Of a stretch of DNA of 14,190 bases, positions 1-6,551 are shown in pieces (position 1 is the first letter of the stretch; the number at the start of each line of letters is the position of its first letter). A model generated the notes under the pieces. It did not search any database. It was not told the origin of the DNA and saw only the letters and a list, made by a program, of their open reading frames with translations. Both the position numbers and the translations under genes were made by a program. Origin of the DNA: Robiginitomaculum sp. (GTDB lineage Bacteria; Pseudomonadota; Alphaproteobacteria; Caulobacterales; Maricaulaceae); the NCBI GenBank assembly GCA_026982235.1, contig JALSHM010000329.1, positions 1 to 14,190 on the forward strand, written 5' to 3'.

Positions 1-49
1 CGCCCATATTGCCCAGGTTTTCCACCCGTTCTAAAAGTACTAATTCCAT
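1..49 (-). CDS. rplI: 50S ribosomal protein L9 (N-terminal fragment, cut by window edge)
   Basis: Only the first 16 codons are inside the window. They read MELVLLERVENLGNMG, which fits the start of L9 (a V-I/L-L-L-E-x-V-x-x-L-G-x-x-G pattern), a protein that binds 23S rRNA at the base of the L1 stalk. The start codon lies at 49-47 on the minus strand, preceded by an AGGAG Shine-Dalgarno that overlaps the stop codon of rpsR. It is the third gene of the rpsF-rpsR-rplI unit. The rest lies to the left of position 1. The call rests on a short stretch, but the motif and gene order agree. Confidence 0.9.
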   Translation of the reverse strand, partial: MELVLLERVENLGNMG

Positions 50-58
50 GATAGGCTC

Positions 59-322
59 CTAGTTAGCTGCGTATGGCAGTAATGCCAAAAAGCGGGCGCG
101 TTTAATAGCTTTGGCCAGTTCGCGTTGCTTTTTGTGGGTGACGCTTGAAATGCGCGACGGTACGATTTTGCCTTTTTCAGACATATAGCGCGCCAACATT
201 TTTGGGTCTTTATAATCAATCGTTTTGCCGTTTTCGCCTGCGAATGGGCAGACTTTGCGGCGGCGGGAAAATTGGCTGCGCACGGGCAGGTTTTCAATTT
301 TAATATCCATTTTTTTAGCCAT
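59..322 (-). CDS. rpsR: 30S ribosomal protein S18
   Basis: This encodes an 87-residue small-subunit protein that dimerises with S6 on the platform of the 30S subunit. The sequence shows the basic N-terminus with FSRRRKVCPF (about residues 19-28), then IDYKDPKML, and the C-terminal S18 signature running through KIVPSRISSVTHKKQRELAKAIKRAR-type spacing to LALLPY. Length is normal for bacterial S18 (about 75-90). The start at 322 has an AGGA 7 bases upstream; a second Met four codons in is less well placed. The gap to rpsF is 22 bp and to rplI is 9 bp, so the three are almost surely co-transcribed. No priB gene lies between rpsF and rpsR, unlike in enterobacteria. Confidence 0.97.
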   Translation of the reverse strand: MAKKMDIKIENLPVRSQFSRRRKVCPFAGENGKTIDYKDPKMLARYMSEKGKIVPSRISSVTHKKQRELAKAIKRARFLALLPYAAN

Positions 323-344
323 GATATATTCCTATCTTTTCCTA

Positions 345-698
345 TTAGCGACGGGCTGGGCGACGTTCGCGCTCATCACGTTTTTTCATAATCGGCGAAA
401 CTTCATCGGAATGCTCGTCGACGCGGATACTCATATACCGCAAAATGTCATCATCAATGCGGTGTAAGCGTTCTACTTCGGCTATAGCTTCGTGAGGTGC
501 ATCAAGCTTTAGGAATGAATAATGGGCTTTACGGTGTTTCTTTATCCGGTAAGCCAGCTTGCGTAGACCCCAATATTCAGTGCCGACGACTTTGGCGCCA
601 AGGCTCTCAAATTTTTCAGTAAGGTGGTTGACCATTTCGGTGACTTGTGTCTCTGAAATGTCAGGGCGTGAAATAATCACATGTTCATAGTATGACAT
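345..698 (-). CDS. rpsF: 30S ribosomal protein S6
   Basis: This encodes a 117-residue S6, the partner of S18 in the 30S platform. It begins MSYYEHVIISRPDIS, matching the usual S6 opening (M-x-x-Y-E-x-x-x-x-x-x-P/Q-D), followed by YWGLRKLAYRIKKHRKAHY (about residues 49-67), the classic 'G-x-R-x-L-A-Y-x-I-x-K' block. A charged tail (KKRDERERRPARR) closes the protein. The open frame continues upstream to 764, but the start at 698 is preferred: it has an AAGGA seven bases upstream and gives the family's normal N-terminus. An intermediate ATG at 713 lacks a good ribosome site. This is the first gene of the rpsF-rpsR-rplI unit, divergent from fabD. Confidence 0.96.
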   Translation of the reverse strand: MSYYEHVIISRPDISETQVTEMVNHLTEKFESLGAKVVGTEYWGLRKLAYRIKKHRKAHYSFLKLDAPHEAIAEVERLHRIDDDILRYMSIRVDEHSDEVSPIMKKRDERERRPARR

Positions 699-816
699 AT
701 TTATGTCCTTCATCAGGTTGCGGCGCAGAACATCTCGAAGGAGAGATGATAGCGATGGTTCCAAACCCTAATCAAACCCCATGTTTGATGGCTAAGCTTG
801 GACCGCAACGTTTAAG
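699..816 (-). promoter_or_regulatory. Structured rpsF mRNA leader (candidate S6:S18 autoregulatory element)
   Basis: Between the likely promoter and the rpsF start lies about 115 bases with two perfect inverted repeats. The first, at 771-789, has 7-bp arms (ATCAAAC/GTTTGAT) and a 5-base loop. The second, at 731-748, has 6-bp arms (CATCTC/GAGATG) and a 6-base loop. A CCG-containing stretch (CTGCGCCGCAACC on the transcript) follows, just before the AAGGA ribosome site. In several bacterial phyla the S6:S18 dimer is known to bind a CCG-bearing structure in its own rpsF leader and repress translation. Whether this leader matches that motif I cannot tell by eye; the hairpins themselves are plain in the sequence. 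Confidence 0.4.
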
Positions 817-822
817 CGGCGG

Positions 823-850
823 AACATACACAAAGCTTTTCGAAACGCAA
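823..850 (-). promoter_or_regulatory. Candidate promoter for rpsF-rpsR-rplI
   Basis: On the minus strand a -35-like TTGCGT (850-845) is followed after 16 bases by a -10-like TATGTT (828-823). It would start transcription near 816 and give a leader of about 115 bases. The match is moderate. Its -35 lies only 3 bp from the candidate -35 of the divergent fabD promoter. Confidence 0.3.
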
Positions 851-853
851 CAC

Positions 854-881
854 TTGATTTGTAGTAAATACAGGCGATAAT
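854..881 (+). promoter_or_regulatory. Candidate promoter for fabD-fabG
   Basis: TTGATT at 854-859 and GATAAT at 876-881 are separated by 16 bases, a fair sigma-70-type match. Transcription would start near 888, about 29 bases before the fabD start codon and just ahead of its AAAGGA ribosome site (901-906). No other good -35/-10 pair was seen between rpsF and fabD in this direction. Confidence 0.4.
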
Positions 882-916
882 CAGATGAAATTAAGCGTTA
901 AAAGGAATCATTTTAC

Positions 917-1858
917 ATGACATTAGCTTTTACATTCCCCGGACAAGGGTCACAATCTGTGGGCATGGGTAAAGACCTCGCTAATGCCTTTGCAGCGGCG
1001 CGTAGCGTATTCGAAGAAATCGACGATGCTTTATCGCAAAATTTATCGCGTCTGATGTGGGAAGGGCCAATGGATGAACTGACCCTCACTGCCAACACCC
1101 AACCCGCTTTGATGGCCTGTTCGCTAGCGGTCATGCGGGTGCTTAAGCAAGACTTTGACGTAGATGTTAGCGCGGCAAGTTATGTGGCTGGACATTCACT
1201 GGGCGAGTATTCGGCTCTATGTGCGGCGGGGAGTTTGTCTTTGGCCGAGACGGCACTTCTGCTCCGCTTGCGCGGCGAGGCTATGCAAAAGGCGGTGCCT
1301 GTGGGTGCGGGGGCAATGGCGGCGCTCTTGGGGGCGGATTTAGATGTGGCTAATCAGGCTGTGGCGGCAGGCGCAAAATCTGGCATTTGTCAAATCGCTA
1401 ATGATAATGCGGTGGGGCAAGTGGTTATTTCTGGCGCAAAAGCGGCGGTTGAGGCAGCTATAGAGGCAGCCAATGAATTGGGTGTGCGCAAGGCGGTATT
1501 GTTGCCCGTGTCCGCACCCTTTCACTGTGAATTGATGGCGCCAGCGGCAGAGGCTATGGCGGACGCCCTGGCTGATATTGATTTAAAAACCCCGCTGGTA
1601 CCCGTGGTCAATAATGTTACGGCGCAGGCTGTTAGCTGTCCTGAGCAGTTAAAATCTGACTTGATTACACAAGTCACAGGGCGCGTACGTTGGCGTGAAA
1701 GCGTGACTTGGATGGCCAAAAACCAGGTCGAGACATTCGCAGAACCCGGCACAGGCAAAGTCCTGACGGGTATGCTGCGGCGGATTGTTAAGGGTGTGAA
1801 CGGAATTGCGCTGAATACACCCGAAGCATTAGAGAAATTTGCGAAAACGCTCACATAG
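917..1858 (+). CDS. fabD: Malonyl-CoA:ACP acyltransferase
   Basis: This cytoplasmic enzyme moves malonyl from CoA to acyl carrier protein, supplying the extender unit for type II fatty acid synthesis. The 313 residues match the usual length (about 310). Visible landmarks are the N-terminal FPGQGSQ oxyanion loop (residues 7-13), the nucleophile elbow GHSLGEYSA with Ser94, the substrate-carboxylate Arg119 in RLRGEAMQ, and the catalytic His204 in PVSAPFHCELM. A late EPGTGKVL segment is also typical. The start has AAAGGA 10 bases upstream, slightly far but acceptable. fabG follows after 15 bp, so the two form an operon. All key residues are present. Confidence 0.97.
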   Translation: MTLAFTFPGQGSQSVGMGKDLANAFAAARSVFEEIDDALSQNLSRLMWEGPMDELTLTANTQPALMACSLAVMRVLKQDFDVDVSAASYVAGHSLGEYSALCAAGSLSLAETALLLRLRGEAMQKAVPVGAGAMAALLGADLDVANQAVAAGAKSGICQIANDNAVGQVVISGAKAAVEAAIEAANELGVRKAVLLPVSAPFHCELMAPAAEAMADALADIDLKTPLVPVVNNVTAQAVSCPEQLKSDLITQVTGRVRWRESVTWMAKNQVETFAEPGTGKVLTGMLRRIVKGVNGIALNTPEALEKFAKTLT

Positions 1859-1873
1859 GATAAAGGAAAAGAT

Positions 1874-2614
1874 ATGTTTGATTTAACAGGACACAGAGCC
1901 TTGGTTACGGGTGCTACGGGCGGGCTTGGTGGTGATATTGCACGGCTTCTTCATGCTCAGGGGGCATTGGTGACTTTGTCTGGCACACGGGCGGAAAAGC
2001 TCGAAGAATTGGCCGCAGAGCTTGGAACTGGTGCATTTGTTGCGCCGTGCAATCTGTCGGACGGGGACGCGGTGGACGCACTACCCAAACAAGCGGCAGA
2101 ACTTATGGATGGGGCGGTGGATATATTGGTATCCAATGCCGGCCTGACCCGCGACGGGCTATTGATGCGCATGAAGCCTGAGGATTGGGACTTGGTGCAA
2201 AAGGTCAATCTTGAAGCCTATTTTCGCCTGACCAAAGCCTGTTTGCGCGGTATGATGAAGGCTAGGTGGGGGCGGATTATCGGGATTACGTCGGTGGTCG
2301 GTGTAACCGGAAACCCTGGCCAAGCCAATTACGCGGCTTCTAAGGCGGGCATGATTGGCTTCACCAAATCCTTAGCGGCCGAAGTCGCGGTGCGCGGTAT
2401 CACGGCTAATTGCATAGCGCCGGGCTTTATCGCCTCGCCCATGACAGATGTGTTGAACGAGAAACAAACCGAAGCCATTTTGGCCAAAATTCCAGCAGGA
2501 AAATTAGGTGCAGGTAAGGACATTGCCAATGCCGCGCTTTACTTAGCTAGCGAAGAAGCCAGCTATGTCACAGGCCAAACCCTGCACGTCAATGGCGGCA
2601 TGGCTATGATTTAG
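1874..2614 (+). CDS. fabG: 3-oxoacyl-ACP reductase
   Basis: This NADPH-dependent short-chain dehydrogenase reduces 3-ketoacyl-ACP to 3-hydroxyacyl-ACP in fatty acid synthesis. The 246 residues are standard for FabG. The nucleotide-binding motif TGATGGLGG lies at 12-20, followed by NAG at 88-90. The catalytic tetrad is Asn112, Ser140, Tyr153 and Lys157 (in NYAASKAG), and the C-terminus has the FabG-like VTGQTLHVNGGMAM. The ribosome site AAAGGA is close upstream and fabD ends 15 bp before. The family is large, but linkage to fabD and the ending make FabG the clear choice. The last 13 bases of the gene (GGCTATGATTTAG, including the stop codon) form most of the first unit of a 14-bp tandem repeat. 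acpP and fabF, often next in alphaproteobacteria, are absent. Confidence 0.95.
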   Translation: MFDLTGHRALVTGATGGLGGDIARLLHAQGALVTLSGTRAEKLEELAAELGTGAFVAPCNLSDGDAVDALPKQAAELMDGAVDILVSNAGLTRDGLLMRMKPEDWDLVQKVNLEAYFRLTKACLRGMMKARWGRIIGITSVVGVTGNPGQANYAASKAGMIGFTKSLAAEVAVRGITANCIAPGFIASPMTDVLNEKQTEAILAKIPAGKLGAGKDIANAALYLASEEASYVTGQTLHVNGGMAMI

Positions 2615-2643
2615 GGGCTATGATTTAGGGGCTATGCTTTAGG
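2602..2643. repeat. 14-bp tandem repeat, three units, across two convergent stop codons
   Basis: The unit GGCTATGATTTAGG occurs at 2602-2615 and 2616-2629 identically, and at 2630-2643 with one change (A to C, GGCTATGCTTTAGG). Unit 1 contains the last codons and the TAG stop of fabG. Unit 3 contains the TAA stop of the minus-strand oxygenase gene (2641-2639). The whole 24-bp gap between the convergent genes is therefore repeat, most simply explained by replication slippage. No hairpin terminator is visible here. Because fabG's in-frame stop is in unit 1, the extra copies do not alter FabG. Confidence 0.9.
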
Positions 2644-3664
2644 CGGGCTTAATACCGTAATATTTAGCCGCCACATCGGGGTGGGCGCGGAGTCTGGTTT
2701 TTAGGATATTGGCACCCACTATGTTAAATACTGGATCATTTGGGTCTGTATTTTGGGCGCCGTGCGCCGCGCCTGCAAGCTCTGGCGGCAGGGGTATTGG
2801 TGCGAATTTGGCTTCTAGTTTTGGATTGAAAAAATAGGCGATAGAGTGGCGCTCGACACCAGGCGGTGGGCAGATGACCCGGTGGGGTGTAGCACGCAGA
2901 TAACCACCTGTGGCCACTTGTAGCATTTCTCCAAGATTCATGACGAGGGCGTTTTCCCCCGCTACGGAAATAGGTGTCGCGTCAATAATTTTGCCGTCAA
3001 TATCCACCTGTAATCCACCGACTTTGTCTTGTTTGATAAAGGTCAAAAAACCCGTATCATTGTGCCAGCCAACACCCTGATTATACTTTTGTGACGTGCT
3101 GCCAGATTCGGGGACGCGGTAGCGGATAAGCTTGAGCCGCGCATCGCCTTTGGGGTCAAAATGGTTGTCAAAATAATCCGGACGCAGGCCCAGCCCGACG
3201 GCCAATGCGCGGATGATGAGCATACCGACTTCATACATACCGCCCATCCAGTCTTCCACGGCAGGACGCAAAGAAGGCACGGCTTGCGGCCATTGGTTTG
3301 GGCCGCGCAAATTGTACCAAGCCGGGGCGCTGTCTGCTAATCTGGTGGCTGGCATTTCATCTCCAAAGTCTAATTGGTCGCGCCAATCTTGTTGTCCGCC
3401 AGTTAGCTCACTGCCGAGTACAGTATAGCCGCGAAAGTGTGGGGAGTTAATCAGGTTAATCTTTTTGCGCTCGGATAATGGCAAATCGAAAAACGCCTGC
3501 ATTGCCGTCGCAAGTTTTACATGCTGAGCCGCCAAACCGTGGCCAATGATGTAGCAAAAACCCTGATTGTGGCAGATGTCGCGGAGTTGTATAGCCGTTT
3601 CCCGTGCGGCTTTGCTATTAGCGTTTTGCCGTAGGTCAGAAATGTCAAGAATAGGTAATGTCAT
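2639..3664 (-). CDS. 2-oxoglutarate/Fe(II)-dependent oxygenase, isopenicillin N synthase-like
   Basis: This 341-residue soluble oxygenase has the two-part layout of the isopenicillin N synthase/plant-dioxygenase superfamily. The N-terminal DIOX_N-type region (about 1-125) includes GFCYIIGHG at 35-43, and the C-terminal catalytic jelly roll spans about 175-290. The Fe ligands are visible as His201-x-Asp203 in GWHNDTGFLT and His261 in TPHRV. The co-substrate-binding R-x-S is Arg272/Ser274 in ERHSIAYFFNP. Such enzymes hydroxylate, desaturate or cyclise small molecules; the substrate cannot be read here. The start at 3664 has AAGGA five bases away, overlapping the stop of the MOSC gene 8 bp upstream, so it is the last gene of a four-gene unit. 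The stop lies inside the tandem repeat shared with fabG. Confidence 0.88.
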   Translation of the reverse strand: MTLPILDISDLRQNANSKAARETAIQLRDICHNQGFCYIIGHGLAAQHVKLATAMQAFFDLPLSERKKINLINSPHFRGYTVLGSELTGGQQDWRDQLDFGDEMPATRLADSAPAWYNLRGPNQWPQAVPSLRPAVEDWMGGMYEVGMLIIRALAVGLGLRPDYFDNHFDPKGDARLKLIRYRVPESGSTSQKYNQGVGWHNDTGFLTFIKQDKVGGLQVDIDGKIIDATPISVAGENALVMNLGEMLQVATGGYLRATPHRVICPPPGVERHSIAYFFNPKLEAKFAPIPLPPELAGAAHGAQNTDPNDPVFNIVGANILKTRLRAHPDVAAKYYGIKPA

Positions 3665-3672
3665 TTGTTTCC

Positions 3673-4485
3673 TTAAATACTGAGAACGCTATCCACATTA
3701 TGTATTATGCCTTGGTTTCTCACAATAGCATTCCAGCCAAACAATACACCAGGATTATTGGGGTCTGTGGACGGGTTGAGATGTTTGAGGGCGGAGAGGG
3801 CGGTTTTTGGGTTTCTCGCTCCTGTTTTCTGATCGATGCTAGTCATAATACAACGCGCACAGGGCTTGACAAGGTCTAGGACAACGTCGCCGATATATAG
3901 GGTTTTCCAATTATCTTCTGCCCACGGCGTATCGCAATCTATCACGATATTGGGGCGGAATCTGTCCATAGTTATGGCGTCTCCACCTGAATTTATAATA
4001 TGCTTGTTCAGGGCGGTAAGGGATGCCGTATTGGTGATTAAAATTGGATAGCCGTCGGCAAAGCTGACCGGGCTTGGCGTCTGCGTCCATTTGGTGCGGG
4101 TAAGGCGCTGGGCGGATTTATCCATGAATACGAGTATTACGCCATGGTTGAGCCAACCGGAAAGGGCGGTGTTTATTGCGCCGGACATGCAGGCCGCATC
4201 GACGGTGCTGCGCCAAACTGTAACTTGCTTGCGGGCAGGGTTGGCCGGGTAGGGGGTGTTTATCCAGTCTTGTCCCGGCCAAGACAGGGAAATGCCGCCG
4301 TCCATTTGCTTTGTACAAAGCAGCGCTAGTTTCGGGAATTGCCTTTGGGTGATAAAGTTGCCGTCCCTATCCACCAACATAAAACGACGATCCCCAGCAA
4401 GGCCGCGCGGTTTAATTTGCGCAGTTGTTAAATCAATACCCCGCGCGCTTTTAACGGGGTAAATGTGTAGCGAGTGGACGCGCAC
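3673..4485 (-). CDS. MOSC domain protein (YcbX/mARC-like molybdenum-cofactor enzyme)
   Basis: The 270 residues show an N-terminal MOSC beta-barrel (opening LHIYPVKSARG, residues 6-16, then GLAGDRRFMLVD at 28-39) and a C-terminal MOSC domain with MDRFRPNIVID (173-183) and KPCARCIMTSID (207-218). In this family the Cys after Arg (here Cys212) is the expected molybdenum ligand. Relatives include bacterial YcbX and the mitochondrial amidoxime-reducing component, which reduce N-hydroxylated compounds. YcbX carries an extra C-terminal 2Fe-2S ferredoxin of about 90 residues that is missing here, so an outside electron donor would be needed. The start is GTG; its G is shared with the TAG stop of the upstream GST gene, implying translational coupling. 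The substrate is unknown. Confidence 0.88.
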   Translation of the reverse strand: MRVHSLHIYPVKSARGIDLTTAQIKPRGLAGDRRFMLVDRDGNFITQRQFPKLALLCTKQMDGGISLSWPGQDWINTPYPANPARKQVTVWRSTVDAACMSGAINTALSGWLNHGVILVFMDKSAQRLTRTKWTQTPSPVSFADGYPILITNTASLTALNKHIINSGGDAITMDRFRPNIVIDCDTPWAEDNWKTLYIGDVVLDLVKPCARCIMTSIDQKTGARNPKTALSALKHLNPSTDPNNPGVLFGWNAIVRNQGIIHNVDSVLSI

Positions 4486-5141
4486 TAGCTTCGACCACCA
4501 TAGATTAAATCTGTGTCGGGGAGTTTCCAGACCTCGACCATGGCGTCGGCTTCCCAGTCCAGATAGTCTGCGTCGCTCATCAGCTCGCTAATATAGGTAT
4601 CGGTTTTGTTGGATCGGGGCAAATCATAGCTTGCGAAGCGCGTGACATAGGGGGTGGCAAAGGCGTCTGCGATTGACCAATCCCCAAACAGGAAATGCCC
4701 GTCATGTTCGCTCAGAAGGTCTGCAAATAATGCGTCCATTTTGGCGGCGTCCTCCAGACAGGATTTTGGCATTTTGGTACGGGTACGGCGGCGCAAATTC
4801 ATAGGTGCGTGATTGCGCAATTCTATAAAATCGTCCTGCATTTGTCGGCAAAGTGCTTTGGCCCGTTTTTTGTCTTTAGGGTTCTTTGGCCAAAGGTTCG
4901 GCACGGCCTGGGAAAGCCAATCACTTATGGCCAAACTATCGGGAAGCATTTCATCTCCGATTTGCAAGACAGGAACTGTTCCCGCGTCCGAGAGCGCCAA
5001 TAATTTGTCCTTATACCCCGGCACATCAAGTTGGATTAGGTTTTCTGTGAACGGTAACTGGCTTTTGCGCAAAACCAACCAAGGCCGCATAGACCATGAG
5101 GAATAGTTTTTATTGCCAATGTGTAGGGTTATTCTTTTCAT
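4485..5141 (-). CDS. Glutathione S-transferase family protein
   Basis: The 218-residue soluble protein has a thioredoxin-like N-terminal domain and an all-helical C-terminal domain. The first 30 residues include NKNYSSWSMRPWL, with the candidate thiol-activating serines at 14-17. VPVL (56-59) holds the cis-Pro and DS (68-69) contacts the gamma-glutamyl group of glutathione, both family hallmarks. The C-terminal domain has the N-capping-like segment GDWSIADAFATPYVTRF (about 151-167). Length is typical of GSTs. It starts 2 bp after the esterase stop with only a weak purine stretch as ribosome site, so it is probably read by coupling, and its stop overlaps the GTG of the MOSC gene by one base. 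The GST class and substrate cannot be set from sequence alone; detoxification or conjugate breakdown are both possible. Confidence 0.9.
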   Translation of the reverse strand: MKRITLHIGNKNYSSWSMRPWLVLRKSQLPFTENLIQLDVPGYKDKLLALSDAGTVPVLQIGDEMLPDSLAISDWLSQAVPNLWPKNPKDKKRAKALCRQMQDDFIELRNHAPMNLRRRTRTKMPKSCLEDAAKMDALFADLLSEHDGHFLFGDWSIADAFATPYVTRFASYDLPRSNKTDTYISELMSDADYLDWEADAMVEVWKLPDTDLIYGGRS

Positions 5142-5143
5142 GG

Positions 5144-6451
5144 CTATGGCCCGTAAATTGCCGTTGCCATACGCTTGCGAATATTTGCATTATTGCGGCT
5201 AAATACCTGCATATGCATGATGAAAGTTAGGTCGGTTTCGTCGTCAATAAAGAATGCTGTCCCAGCCATGCCGCCCCAGTAAAATGTCCCTTCGGGTACG
5301 GGGTAAGCTCCAGTGCCTTTCGGTGTGGTCTTGACCGCAAAGTTTAAGCCGAAACTACTCCCCGCACCAAGATGTCCCTTCGGCATTGCACCGAGTTGGT
5401 CTTTGATCATCATATCCAGCGTGGCGGGCTTGATTAAGGTGCCATCATTGCGTTGTAGCATGAGTGCAAATTTTGCATAATCATCAATAGTAGACACCAG
5501 CCCGCTACCGCCGCTTTCAAAGGCCACGTCTGTGAGAAACGGTCTGTTTACATCCATGCCCAGCGGTAGTTTTGAATTGCCGTCTTGTAAGGGGGATAAA
5601 CCGCTTTTGCTGTGCTGGTATATGGGGCCAAATTTGGTGCGGTCAGATGTTCTGACCGTAAAGCCAGTATGAGCCATGCCTAGGGGGGTGAAGATATTAT
5701 TCTTGAGATAAGTCCCTAATTTTTGCCCGGAAAAAAACTCGATTAGTCGCCCCTGTACATCAGTGGAGACGCTATAATTATACCGGGTACCCGGCTGGTA
5801 TAGCAGGGGTAGGCTAGCCAGTTTCTTAGAAAAATCGTCCAGATTGCGGTCAAAGGACAATACACCTATTTCGTTATATAGCTTGTCAATTGGTGTAGGG
5901 GCAAACCCGTAAGCTAACCCAGATGTATGGCGCATAAGATCTCGTATGGTCATGGGGCGCACAGCTGGTACTAATTTCATGCTCCCGTCCGGATTTTCCC
6001 CGGCATATACTTTCATATTAGCGTATTCCGGCAGGTATTTGCTCACCGGATCGTCAAGTTTAAACTTGCCCTGTTCATACAAAATCATCATGGCAACGCC
6101 GACAACGGGCTTGGTCATGGAATAATATCGTCCCACATCCCTGCGCTTTAATGGGGTTTTGGTTTCGATATTGGAATACCCTGCCGCGCCGTAATAAGTC
6201 TCTTTGTCACCTTCATAAATCAGCACGGAAAGGCCGGGTACGCTGCCTTCGGCCACTAAATCGGAGAGCAAACGGTCAATTCGTTCGCTGCGCAATGATT
6301 GGGTTGTAATAGGAAATGGCGGCGGAATTTTGGTTTTTATGCGCGTGCTTTCTGCGGTTTTCTGCGGTGTAATATCGGGTGTTGAAGAGCAGGCTTGTAC
6401 CATTAAGGCAAAACCAATGACCCAGATTTTAAATATATTTCGTAATGTCAT
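5144..6451 (-). CDS. Lipoprotein serine hydrolase of the beta-lactamase/EstB (family VIII esterase) fold
   Basis: The protein has 435 residues from the chosen start at 6451, which has GGAG eight bases upstream. The frame is open to 6511 but the extra 20 residues lack a signal and a good ribosome site. The N-terminus is a lipoprotein signal with lipobox MVQAC, giving a lipidated Cys21. The nucleophile motif SMTK is at 111-114 (Ser111, Lys114), the YNYS motif at 224-227 supplies the second base (Tyr226), and YWGG at 391-394 (WGG 392-394) replaces the KTG box. SxxK plus WGG is the pattern of EstB-type esterases rather than true class C beta-lactamases, so ester hydrolysis in the periplasm or at a membrane is the likely role. 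It is the first gene of a minus-strand operon and divergent from a second lipoprotein hydrolase. Confidence 0.88.
   Translation of the reverse strand: MTLRNIFKIWVIGFALMVQACSSTPDITPQKTAESTRIKTKIPPPFPITTQSLRSERIDRLLSDLVAEGSVPGLSVLIYEGDKETYYGAAGYSNIETKTPLKRRDVGRYYSMTKPVVGVAMMILYEQGKFKLDDPVSKYLPEYANMKVYAGENPDGSMKLVPAVRPMTIRDLMRHTSGLAYGFAPTPIDKLYNEIGVLSFDRNLDDFSKKLASLPLLYQPGTRYNYSVSTDVQGRLIEFFSGQKLGTYLKNNIFTPLGMAHTGFTVRTSDRTKFGPIYQHSKSGLSPLQDGNSKLPLGMDVNRPFLTDVAFESGGSGLVSTIDDYAKFALMLQRNDGTLIKPATLDMMIKDQLGAMPKGHLGAGSSFGLNFAVKTTPKGTGAYPVPEGTFYWGGMAGTAFFIDDETDLTFIMHMQVFSRNNANIRKRMATAIYGP
5638..5660. repeat. Strong inverted repeat inside the esterase gene
   Basis: Arms GGTCAGA (5641-5647) and TCTGACC (5651-5657) are perfect around a 3-base loop. 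The pairing extends outward by C-G, one G-T wobble and T-A to about 10 bp. It lies within the coding frame (residues around VRTSDRT), with no T-run after it. It is probably coding coincidence, but it is the strongest intragenic palindrome I noticed. Confidence 0.5.
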
Positions 6452-6551
6452 GCTAAGCGCTCCGTTATGTGAATGCACATGATAGGAATAGTTCCGAAAA
6501 AGGAAAGACAAAACCTTATGAATTGGCTAAGTATCTATTTTGGAGAGAGTT
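6452..6551. promoter_or_regulatory. Divergent intergenic region between two lipoprotein hydrolase operons, with a small inverted repeat
   Basis: These 100 bp must hold the promoters for the leftward esterase-GST-MOSC-oxygenase unit and the rightward hydrolase-SDR-monooxygenase unit. An inverted repeat at 6467-6480 (ATGTG-AATG-CACAT) sits just upstream of the leftward ribosome site (GGAG, at about 6463-6460) and could be an operator or an RNA hairpin. Candidate promoter boxes toward the left (TTGTCT with a TATTCC/TATCAT -10) are weak, and none convincing was seen toward the right. GGAGAG at 6542-6547 is the ribosome site of the rightward gene. Confidence 0.35.

Noticed and set aside
699..764. 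Longer rpsF with an extra 22 N-terminal residues
   Set aside because: The extra residues do not resemble S6, no ribosome site precedes 764, and the start at 698 has a good AAGGA and gives the family's N-terminus.
692..880. Small plus-strand reading frame of 62 codons between rpsF and fabD
   Set aside because: It runs through the rpsF leader hairpins and both candidate promoters, has no recognisable sequence and no convincing ribosome site.
5144..6451. True class C beta-lactamase (AmpC)
   Set aside because: SxxK and the tyrosine motif are present, but a WGG motif stands where KTG is expected and the protein is a lipoprotein; the EstB-type esterase reading fits better, though weak beta-lactam activity is possible.
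6452..6511. Longer esterase starting at 6511
   Set aside because: It would place 20 polar residues before the lipoprotein signal and has no good ribosome site; 6451 has GGAG and starts directly at the signal peptide.
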